Positions 11,201 through 23,200 of a stretch of 64,000 nt of DNA are shown piece after piece. The stretch is taken from the NCBI GenBank assembly GCA_023053575.1, contig JAKZAP010000007.1, positions 25,507,464 to 25,571,463 on the forward strand, in the 5' to 3' direction. Positions within the stretch are counted from its first letter, which is position 1, and every line of letters starts with the position of its first letter. Under the pieces are notes generated by a model. It saw only the letters and a program-made list of their open reading frames with translations. It was not told where the DNA came from and made no database searches. This DNA is from Branchinecta lynchi (taxonomy: Eukaryota; Arthropoda; Branchiopoda; Anostraca; Branchinectidae). A program made the translations under genes and the position numbers.

Positions 11201-14200
11201 AAGTGCCATAAAAATATTCCAGAAGAAGGGTTGATTGGAGACATTTTTTCATTTCTAAAACTGTTCGGTACTGAGATAAGGACGGATGCAAAATGGAGCA
11301 AAAATCATAGCTTGGAAACACTATTTCGTTTTTGGATTCGGTTTTCTGCAGGCAATGTTAACGGAAGTCCTACAGGTAGGGATGATACTTGGTACTCTTC
11401 ATTCAGGCGTCCTTTAAGGTTTTTGTTGTTGTTTCATTTTGGCTATTGTTAGACAGATTCTCTTTAAAAAAAAAAAAAGCCATAGCTAAAGTCCTTACCT
11501 GTCTTTGCCAGAGCTTCGAATTTATCACAGTACAGTTGATAACACTTGTCTAAGGCTTGGAGATAGCACTGAATTGACAGCTTCCCGTCAACCACTGGGA
11601 ATTCCGACTGGAGATCTGGCTTGTAGAAATCATAAGCGTGCGTGAAGAAGCTAGCGCGGAGACCTTGAAAAAAAGGGTTGTTCGTTCTGGTGAATGCACA
11701 TAGTAGTCAGGTGACTGCGAGAAAACTTCTTAACTTACTTAACACTTAAAGGTCCCTTCACACTATTTACTATTTAAGTTCCTGAATTTTAAAACAGTTG
11801 AAAACCTTTAAACTAGGGTTCAGAAAACTCAATTCCATTCAATTTACTTTATTTGACAGTTTTCGAAAACCATAAGAAAAACAAAATAAGACACTCAAAA
11901 CAAACAGTAGCCTACACTAAACTAAAACAATCAAGTCGAACGGGACTCAGACGGAACCTGGGTCACCCGCAGATACCGCTCCCATTCCAGCAAACAACGG
12001 CAGAGACAACCTCAAAAGCGGGGCTGATGCAACCCCCACAAGTGGATTACCAGCGGCTTGTGCTATTTCGATTTTTTTTTCCATTTCAGGTTCTTTAATT
12101 TCACAAACACTTCGTGCAATATATTTTGATCACTGGGGGGGCCGGCAGGGATACGAGCTCGTTAACTCGACCCCATAAAGTCCCGTCGGCTAATAGCAAG
12201 AACATGGACAAATGTACATAGTTTGTTTTCTCCGTGAACGGACTTCACCAACCTTCGGCAGCATCATCCGCATCGAAGGTGCAGAATCAAGGCAAGTGAG
12301 AAAATCAGTGAGTTGTCGTTGGAGAGGAAAGATTTATTTTGACGGAGAAGTTTTCGCTCAGTTCGGTTTGCCGGAAATGCAGCCGAAACATCTGAAATTA
12401 CATTTATCCCTCGTACATCATCTTAGAGGGATAACTAGCTGATTAAGAAAAAAAAACGAAAATCACAGTTTTCTATTTCTTTTGCTATGTAGTGTACATA
12501 AACGTCTCCGGGTTTGGAATGGAGCAATCACGAAGTTGGTTGCATTGGCATTATTCATAAGAAAAGTCCTTTAACTCATTGAAAATAATCTCTGGCCTTT
12601 ACTCATCTCTTATTTATCTCCGAATAGTTCCCTGGAGAGCTTCTCGTTACTGTTTCCGAACATGGGCGTACAATTCCTGCATCCCGCATTCCAGTTCAAA
12701 TTTCCAGGACGAAAAAATCAGATCTGCTCCTATGCCATGCCCCTCGCAATAGTTGCGTTTTTACCTAAATTTTTCTTGCGATTCTCCTCTCAAGTGTTTT
12801 ATGACTATTGAGATGAAGCCAATTCCCCTTTTTTTACGTTTTTTTTCAGATTCGAGAACAGCAAAAACTTCTCAATTCTGCAGAATCAAGACGCTGCTTC
12901 GATAGTCGATCCTCCTTCCTGATTGGTCAACAAGAGCGGATGTTCAACCCGTATAAGTAGGTTTTAACGGGTGGAAAAATTAGTGTTTTTGTGAAAAGCG
13001 AGAATAGAGAAGAGCAAAAACCCGTATTTGTATGGGAACTGAGAATTCAGATAAGAAAAAGAAACTAATAGTTGTTTTTTCGCAGATACCACGGTATCTG
13101 ATACCACGGTAACTTGATCTGCAATTAGTCGTTTTTGCAGTTACCTTGGTATCTGATACACGGTTGCTCTGCAAAAACGAATATTGCCGAAATTGCACTT
13201 TTTGAAGTCATCCCAAAAGTTAAAACAGCTACATCACCTATGTGCTAAACAGCTCTTTCTCACCAATTTGACAAAATTTGATGAAAGTAAAATTTCCCTG
13301 TTTTTTTATCACACTGATGATGAAAGTGAAGTGATGAAAGTGATTTCCCTGTTTTTGATGAAAATGACTTTTGAGATACCACGATCAGTTACCACGGTCA
13401 GACGATCATGTATGTCAGTCATGTCAGTCACGATAACTGGCCAGATACCACGATAACTGCAAAACGCCTTTTGGCCTTGTTATCAGATATAAATAACTGT
13501 GAAAACGACTTTAGGCCGTGGAATCAGATACCATGGTTTCTGCCAAAACGCAACTTCTTTCTCGTAAATTCTGTAACTTCCACTGAACCAATCACAAACA
13601 ACGAATCGGGGCTTAGTTGTGAAAACAATACCCATGGAAAGATTAGACTGAGAGCAAATGCATGGAAAAAACTGTGAAAGGAAAACCGAAATAGACAGAC
13701 TCGTCATTGAGAAGGAATTAATGAAATAGCATCAGGTTTCAGTTTCTTGAGAAACCCAGCGTAGTCGAAACTGAGTGTTTAGTCCTTCACGGGCTTCATT
13801 TAGTTAAAGAATCGTTCGCACAAAAAAAAAAATGAATACTTTAAAAGTGGCTCTGCTTTGAAAAAATTACCCGCGGCTTTGGCTATTTGAAGCTTTTTTG
13901 AGACCCGTTGACTAATGGCAAAAACAGGGGAAAATTTCCATAACCTTTCTGATGGAAAAACTTCTCGCGGACAATAGTCGATAGCGTGATACACGTCCAA
14001 GGTGGCAAAACATGGCAAGTGAGAAAATCAGCGAGGTTTTGTTAGAGGGGTTAGAATGTAGCATACGAAATTCGGGTCTCCTGGTTTCGAAAATGCTGGA
14101 ATGATTAGGAATGATTACGGAAGTAGGTTCCGTTAGTATTATAAGTAAGACAAGTCCTTTAAAGATTAGATTACTCTATATTCAACAGTGACTCTAAAAC

Positions 14201-17200
14201 CAAACTCGTTAGGGTATTCTGTCTGCTTTATTATCTACAAATAATTGGTCCGTTTGCCTCTGTTGAGTTTTAAGCAGCAAACGGTAAACTCTACTACATT
14301 CAATGTCTATTCAATAGATGAGATCGTGCTATTTTAAATATGGAAAGCACCTGCTCCACTTGTCGAAATTATGCCATACATTGGCGGAGTAATTCAAAAT
14401 TCCAGATGCGAGTGTTACCGTTTTGGATGTTTCCTCGTCGCTTTCAAAAATCATGGACAACAGGGTCCGACCAGCGCGCGACTTTATCCACTGCTTCCTG
14501 GCCAAAGATTGCAAATTAGTGTATTTTATCTGTTTTATTTAATTTCTTTCACTTAATTTCACAAAATGGCAAATTACAAATAGATTACTTACTTACTTAC
14601 TCAATAGTATTTTTATTATCTAAACTCGAATTTCAATTTCGGTTGAATTTCTGAACGATTCGGTAAAATTATGGAGATGCCCCCTCGCCCCCCTCAACGA
14701 AACTCCATTTGCGAAGGCTAAGGCGCCGCAAACGTTTTGCCATACATGTTAAGCAAAGGATACCCGATGAACAAGAAGGGACAATCATGCAGGGATCCTC
14801 CCTCAGAACGGGGCTCCTGTCTGAAAGGACCCGTCGCACTATCTACTAATCAACTTAAAGTATTTTAAAATATTTGAATACTTTAAAACTAGGCTGTGCT
14901 TTCAACAAATAACCCACAGTTTTGGCTGTTTTAAGCCTTTTCCGAGACCCATTGACTTACAGCGAAAACAGGGAAAAAATTACTTAACCGGTTTTTGGGA
15001 TCCCAAAACGTAAGTGGAGGGATACCTATGACATCGCAAAAGTTGTCCGTCTGTCCGTCCGTCCGTCCGTCCGTCTGTCCGTCCGTCTGTAAGCACGATA
15101 ACTCTCGAAGGGAATGAGATATTTTGATGAAACTTGGTGTGAGGGTTCGTTGGGTCGTCGGACCAGTCAAGTTCGTAGATGGGCTTTGTAGCTCTACATT
15201 TAGGGGTGGGGGAGGGGATTCAAATTAAGGGACAAACAAAATATTTTTAAACAGCTAATGTGATAGTCGATTATGGGGTAAGAAGACATGCTGAACGCGA
15301 TGGTGAAAACCATTTTGTCATCGGACAAGTAGTTCGCCCGGAATCCGGCCAAAACCGGAAAGTTTGTTGAAAGTAAAAGTTTTATTTGAAGTTGATTAGA
15401 TGTTCGATTTAGGGGTAGGAAGACATGCTGAAGACGATGGTGAAATTTCTCGACGGACAAGTATTTCGCCCGGAATCCGGCACAAACCGGAAAGTTTGTT
15501 GAAAGTAAAAGTTTTATTTGAAATTGATTAGATGTTTGATTTAGGGGTAGGAAGACATGCTGAAGACGATGGTGAAATCTATTTTCTCGATGGACAAGTA
15601 TTTCGCCCGGAATCCGGCCAAACCGGAAAGTTTGTTGAAAGTAAAAGTTTTATTTGAAGTTGATTAAATGTTCGATTTAGAGGTAGGGAGACATGCTGAA
15701 GACGATGGTGAAAACTATTTTCTCGACGGACAAGTATTTCGACCGGAATCCGGCCCAAACCGGAAAGTTTGTTGAAAGTAAAAGTTTTATTTGAAATTGA
15801 TTGGATGTTTGATTCAGGGGTAGGAAGACATGCGGAAGACGATGGTGAAAATTATTTTCTCGACGGACATGTAGTTCGCCCTGAATCCGGCGAAAACCGG
15901 AAAGTTGGTTAAAATCTGAAGTTGATTAAATGTTTGATTTATGGGTAAAAAGACATGCCGAACACGATGGTGAAAATCATTTTCTCGCTGAACAAATAGT
16001 TCGCCCGGAATCCGGCCAAAACCGGAAAATTTGTTAAAAGCAAAAGTTCGATTAGATGACAGATTAAGGGGTAAGAAGAGAGGCTGAGTCGGTTTATGAC
16101 AATGGTTTTTTACCCGGACATATATTTATTCTGGAATCCGGTTGTAACCGGATTTTTTTTTAAGTCAAACTTGTATTCAAAGTGGATTAGATGTTCTTTA
16201 TAGGGATAAGGAGATACGCTGGTTTTGTTTCTGTATTTTTTTTTTGCTGGACTAGTAGTTCGCTCTGAAATCGGCAGGAAGTCTCGGTCAGTATCGTCAA
16301 AATAGATATGGCTTATAGAGGTATATCTGAACTTGGTTTTCTCTGATGATTATCCTGTCCAAGACTGGATCTGGCGAAGACAAGACTTGATTGTCTGAAT
16401 CAAATATTAGATTTTTGGGATCCCATCGACACCTTTGGTCTTGTTCTGATTAAAAACCTGTCGCAGACAACCATCGACAGAGTGATACACGTCTAAGGGA
16501 GCAAAACACGGCAAGTGAGAAAGTCAGCGTGGTTTTTTAGTTAGTTACGTACGTCAAAAACGTACCTATACGAAATTGGGGTTCAGGGTTCAGAAATATA
16601 TGGAGTGATTATGGAAGTAGGTTGCGCTAGTATTATAGGTAAGACAGGTCCTTTAAGGAAGAAGAAAACCACAAGAACAGGGTTCCGTCCTTTTCCTGGC
16701 GTCTTGCGTGCAACAACACATTCTAGACAGCCAGGCAAGGATATACTGTAAAAAAAAAAATCTCTGTAGAACATATTTGTTACTGAGATTAATTTTGTCT
16801 CAAATGAGATAAAATTGTCTCTAATTTGGATTAATCTTGCCCCATAGTAGACATATTACTAGACAAATACTGCAGTTAACTTTAATCTTTACTCGGAGAC
16901 TTTTTGCAGTGTACACTGATTATTACTCTTACCGCGGTCGAAGACTAGTGGGGCGTTTGGGCCGACAAGCATGGCAACTGCACCGGCTCCTCCTGTCGGA
17001 CGTGCGCTGCCAGTTGCATAAACTGCAATATCACCAGCAACTACTAGTGCATAACGACCTGAAAATAAATGAGAATCTGTCAGATTACTAACATCAGATC
17101 CGTCAGCTTTACTAAAATTAGTATACAATAGTTGCGTTTTGGCAGATACCATGGTATCGATTAACACCGTAACTGGATCTGCAATTAGTCGTTTTTGCAG

Positions 17201-20200
17201 ATACTGTGGTATCTGAGTTACGATTGCTATGCAAAAACGACAATTGCCAAAATTGCGCTTTTCAAAGTCATCCGAAAAGAACAAGACCAAAGGTTTCGAT
17301 GGGATCCCAAAAATCTAATATTTGATCCAGACAATTGGGTCTTGTCTTCGCCAGATACAGTCTTCGCCCGGCTAATCATCAGAGAGAACCAAGTTCAGAT
17401 ATACCTCTATAAGCCATATCTATTTTGACGATACTGACCGAAACTTTCTGCTTTACTTCTGCCAAATTTCCGGTTTCGCCAGAATTCCGAGCGAACTACT
17501 AGTCCAACAAAAAAAAGAAAATTCAGAAACGAATCCAGCGGATCTCTTTATCCCTGTAAAGAACATATCATCAACTTTAAATAAAACTTTGACTTAAAAA
17601 AAATTCCGGTCGAAACCGGATTCCGGACTAATTATATGTCCGGGTAAAAAACTATTGTCATACACAGACTAAGCGTCTCTTCTTACTCCTAAATCTGTCA
17701 TCTAATCAATTTCAAATAAAACTTTCACTTTTAACAAACTTTCCTGTTTTGGCCGGATTCCTGGCAAACTTGTTGTCCGGTGAAAAAATGGTTTTCACCA
17801 TCGTGTTCAGCATGTCTTCTTACCCCTAAATCGAACATTTAATCAACTTCAAATGAAACTTTTACTTTTAACCAACTTTCGGTTTTTTGCCGGATTCCGG
17901 ACGAACTAATTGTCCGGCAAGAAAATGGTTTTCACCATCGTATTAAGCATGTCTCCTTACCCCTAAATCAAACATGTAATCAACTTCAAATGACACTTCT
18001 ACTTTCACGAAACTTTCGGTTTTTTGCCGGATTCCGGACGAACTACTTGTCCGACAAGAAAATGGTTTTCACCGTCGTACTCAGCATGTCTTCGTATCCC
18101 ATAATCGACTATCACATTAACTGTTTAAAAATATTTTGTTTGTCCCTTAATTTAAAACCCATCCTTCACCCTCAAATATAGGGCTACATAGCCCATCTTC
18201 GAACTTGACCTGTACTTTGACCCAAAGGATCCTCCCACCAAGTTTCATCAAAATATCTCATTGAATTCGAGAGTTATCGTGCTTACAGACGGACAGACGG
18301 ACATTTTTGCGATGTCATAGGTATCAGTCCACTTACGTTTTGGGATCCTAAAAACTGATATTCAGTCACACCACTAAGTGCCAAACTCCTTTCCCACCAA
18401 TTTGACAGAATTGACGAAAGTAAGACGACTTTTCCAGATACCACGATCAGGTACCACAGTCGGACCGTGGTATGTGAATATCCGATACCACGATAACTGG
18501 CCAAGTTCAAGTTCAAGTTCAAGTTTTTTTAATTTTACACAAAAATACAAATAGATGATACAAGCACTGTGGAGAAAAACAATTCGAACATGCAGTGCTT
18601 GTTAAAAATTTTACTATAATTACAACAACTACGTACCCTATAAATCTAACAAAAATAATATAACTTAATTTATCTGACCTGTATGAAATAACCTGCTGTC
18701 TACCAATAAATAAAATAAAAATTTATATTTCCCCTCTTGGGAAAAATAAACAAAAATGACATTTGACTAGTAAGCGAGAATGCGTACAGCATAAACCAAC
18801 CACACACGAAACAGTCATTCAATTAACCAACCACACTCTAATGAAAAAAAAATAAAAAAAAATTTCTTACATAACTATTATAATTTTTTAAAATTAAGAA
18901 TCAGTAGTCCTTTGAGTCGGAACCTGATAAGCGATGGGCTTCCTTCCAACCATTCTGAAACATCACTTTTGTATTTTTCCCACACAGTTGGTATTGTATA
19001 TCGTAGAGAAAATCTGGATCTTTCACACTTAATTTTTGGGAGCCGAAGGTTAGTGGTAGATCTCGTGTGCATTTGACATGATGGCGCTAGAGATATCAGG
19101 TCCATATAAGAAAAATATGATGGAAGCAGATGGCGATCTAAATTTACTTTAAAAATGAAAACTTGCAGAAATAGCAAAAGTTGCACTGGAAGAATATTAA
19201 GGAGAACATACAGTGTTTCTGTCTCAGACTTTCCCGGAAATTTACTTGGGGCAGGGATATATTGTTTGAGAATTCGTAAAGCCTTGTTTTGAAGAATCTG
19301 GAGAGAAGACAAGTGAGATCTGAAAGTATTTAAATAAACAATAGAAGCATACTCTATGTGTGACTGAATTAACGAATAATACAAAGATCGCATTGCTGGA
19401 TAAGGGAGTAAATTCTTTAGTCTGTTCATAGCACCAACACCACGAGAAACTTTCACCCGTATGTTATTCACATGCAATTTCCATGATAAATTCTCATCAA
19501 ACACTACTCCCAAATACCGAATAGATTCTACCCTAGCGAACTCAAAAATAGTACCATCACCACAAGGGACAGGAATGGACTTCAGATCTGGAAACTTGCA
19601 GCCTGTCCGACTATACACTATGAATTTTGTTTTCTTTTTATTCAACGTAAGTTTGTTAGCAGATAACCATTTCATTAAAAGTGAAAAAGAAGAAATGAGA
19701 TTAGATTCCAGTTCACCTTGGTTAGATGCTGAAACAGATGCTGCTGTGTCATCTGCGAATTGAGTATTAATTTTTGATGAATCAGAATTAGAAATTTCAT
19801 TCAGATCATTAACATATATTAGAAATAGCAAAGGGCCCAAAACTGAGCCTTGTGGAATTCCAACAGCAGGCAAGGTTAGCTTTTCAGACGATGAATTACC
19901 CAGTTTAACACATTGTTGTCTTGCAGTCAAATAAGACTGAAGTAGATCAAATGCTTTCCCACGGATACCAGAATTTGTAAGTTTACAAAATAGTATTTTA
20001 TGCGAAATCGTGTCGAAAGCTTTCTGTATATCCAAAAAAATGGTGGCCGGTGACTCCCCACGATCCAGACTATCATTAATATACTGAACTATTATACACA
20101 TAGGATGTTCCGTGCTGTGTTTTTTCCGAAATCCAAACTGTAATTTAGAAAAAAATTTGAATTTATCAAGAAAACTATAAATTCTATTATATAACGCTTT

Positions 20201-23200
20201 TTCAATAACCTTTGAAAATGATGACAAAATAGATACAGGTCGATAATTAGAACACAGCCGGGGGTCATCCCCTTTGTGAAGGGGCACAATTTTAGATTCT
20301 TTAAAAGCTGAAGGAAATACTCCAGATTGAAAAACAAGATTAACTATGTGAGAAAACACTTCAGAAATGCCAGGAAAAATTTGTTTTAGGATAGATGATG
20401 AGGACCCGTCAAGAGCTTCCGAATGACCGTTTTTCATTAAAGACACAATATTCTGAAGTTCTGTTGGTGTAGCGGGTGCTAAAAACATAGTTTTATCCAT
20501 AGGTGGTGGTAGATGTTCTGTAAAAGAATTGTCTGCATCTTTCGGACAAAGCGAAGCTATTTTTTCTCCAATAGTCGAAAAATAATTATTGAAAAGGTCG
20601 GCCATCTTTCGTTCATCAGTGACATTACAATTATTATCATCAATTAATTCTTTGGGACAAGAACTTTTGGTTCTGTGTCCTAAAAGGTCATTAATTAGTT
20701 CCCATGTTTTTTTCTGGTTGCCATTTACATCCGAAAAAGCATTCTTATAATACTCGGCTTTAGCAACCCTAATTATCTTTATCAACTTATTTTTATAGAT
20801 CTTAAATACTGACAGATTTTCATTGTTTGGGGTAGTCTTATATTTTTTGAACAATTTATTTTTCACAATGACAGATCTTAAAAGACCAGGTGTTAGCCAT
20901 GCCTTCTTAGGTATTTTCTTATGCTTTTTCGAAACCATGGGACAAATCTCATCTATATACCGTCCAAAAACTTCAACAAAAAATTCAGTCGCTTCATTCG
21001 CACACCTTGTCTGAAAAACTAAACTCCAATCATGTAAACTTAGTTTATTTTTTAAAGCAATCATTTTTTCTGCCGTTATTGATCGCGATAATTTATGTAC
21101 ACGACGATTACTTGAACGGCACATCGAAAAATCCGAGATCAAAAGCGAATGATCTGAAAAATCATTTAAAATCGTGTGAGTAGAAATAACAGGAAGGGTA
21201 GAATAAATATTATCAATAAGGGTAGCGGATTCGTGTGCAACACGTGTTGCAACACGGCAAGTAGGTACGAGTCCTCGTGATAAATTCATGCAAAGAAATT
21301 CAAGAGCGTTTTCTTTTGAAGAACTTTGGGCTGTTTTATTAATTGCAAGAAGGTCAATATTGAAGTCACCCATTATTATTAGCTGTTTGTAATTTGTCTT
21401 CTGGATGTCATTCATCAAAAGCTCATAACATTCAATAAACTCCTTTACAGACGACGAGGGTGATCGGTACACTACACTAACTAAAACCTTAGACCCCTCC
21501 AACGAACATTCAACATTTAGACTTTCCAGCACCATAGGTTTATCGTTACGAGAAAGAGAAGAGTTTATAACTAATGGAATATCATCTCGAACAAACAAAC
21601 CAATACCACCTCCTTTATGAGTTTCTCTATTTTTACCAACAAATTGAAACCCTTGGATATTAGCCAATTTCTCCGTTGCTGAATTAAGAAATGTTTCGCA
21701 AAGACCAAAAAGTGAAATCCCATGTGATTCTAGGTCGGAAATGAAATCCATACTACTTATCAGGCCACGGCAATTAAAAAACGCTGATCTAAATTTACCA
21801 TAACTTTCAATTTTACCAATACTGTCCTGGAACAAAATTTTAGTAGGGGGTATATTTTGAAGAAATTCATCCACACATTCATTCATACTGGGCATGTGGC
21901 TTCTACACGCATCGCTGAAATCAAGTCGATTATTTAGTACGCACTCAACGCTTACACCATGTCCATCCACATTATGACTCATCTGAATACCAAAATGTTT
22001 GTATTACCTTAATCTGCAAACTTACGAACTTGGTAGATGGCGAACCCTTGGCTGATTCATTTTGACAACAAATAAACGACGGAGGAACAGAATCCGACGG
22101 CAGAACTGCAACAGGTACAAAAGGGGCAGGAAAAAAAGTAAAAAACATTGAACTTTGTAGAACACAAGGATAAATAACACTGAACTGAACACAACACTCA
22201 GAACAAGACATTCAATATACTACACGAGCGGAACAATAACTAAATCTCACAAAATCATCACACGATCATTCTAGAATTTTACCCACCGGGAATCCGCGTC
22301 AACTTTAGATTCTAGCCACAATTTCGCGCCTTTTTGTTTGACCCGCGTAAATCTCACTGATCCCGATTCGCGCAAAGCTTTACCTCGAGTAAGAAGGTCA
22401 TTCCTGATCGCATTTAGCTTAGGCGGCAGATCAGTTACTATGCGGATTTCCGATCCCTTCAGTTTCGATATATTCGCATAAATCGTCTCTATGTCATTAA
22501 TCGACGCAACGGACAAGAAAACTGGGGAAATGGTAGGTTTTCGGGTGGTCACGTTTGTATTGCTGGGAACACGGTAGCACTTAGTGATTGATACGTTTTT
22601 TGTGATTTCCATTTTCGCAGTAAATAGTGCTGTCACATTTGCTGTGACGCTTTCATGATTTTTTTCTTTCGGGAGACCATGTACAATCAAGTTCAGATTA
22701 CGATCTTTCACTTCCACCTCAAGCAATTTTGCCTCCAGTACGTCAGTACGAGACTTCTGAGCCTCTAGGTCTTTTTCAAGGCTTAAAATTTTCTTGTCTC
22801 GATCTTCTGCCTCGTTACGAAGAATCTGGAGATCCTGTGAAATTGACGTTAGGCTGTTTGTCAACTCCTGGTGATTGCTCAGGATAAGATTCAGCTTGTC
22901 CTGCAGTGTCTTGATGGAAGCGTCGAACGCTTTTTGGGTGACTGATGACATCTTAATTACTGCTATAAACCGCTCTTCAAAAATGGCTTAGGCAATCATG
23001 AAAGTCAATGAACAAAGACTTACTGGCAAGGGGGGTGTATTAATACCCCCCGCTTTCCAAATGATGCCCAAGAATCAAAAGTAGTCGAGCTGATTGCTTG
23101 CGCCTGCTATCCGAATGAATGAGAAAACTAAACAGGTTAAACTAGTCAACAACCTCGCACGTTGAATGACCGGGCACGACTGAAGGCCAGATACCACGAT

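Larger units (their letters stand above)
18503..23184 (-). mobile_element. Full-length LINE (4.68 kb) with intact ORF1 and ORF2
   Basis: Transcribed on the minus strand: 5'UTR 23184-22952, ORF1 22951-22271, spacer, ORF2 21982-18878, 3'UTR, and a 3' tail of AACTTG units (18503-18530) instead of poly(A). It sits in MITE A: GGCC ends the left MITE block (18499-18502) and is repeated at 23185-23188 where the MITE resumes, a possible 4-bp target duplication. The two-ORF layout, apurinic-type endonuclease, FADD reverse transcriptase, lack of RNase H and microsatellite tail fit the CR1/L2/Daphne side of the LINE tree; the exact clade is uncertain. Intact frames imply recent activity. Confidence 0.9.

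Noticed and set aside
10262..11215. A Helitron with a canonical CTRR 3' end
   Set aside because: There is a hairpin near the end but no CTRR terminus or TC start could be placed, so only the looser HINE-like description is offered.
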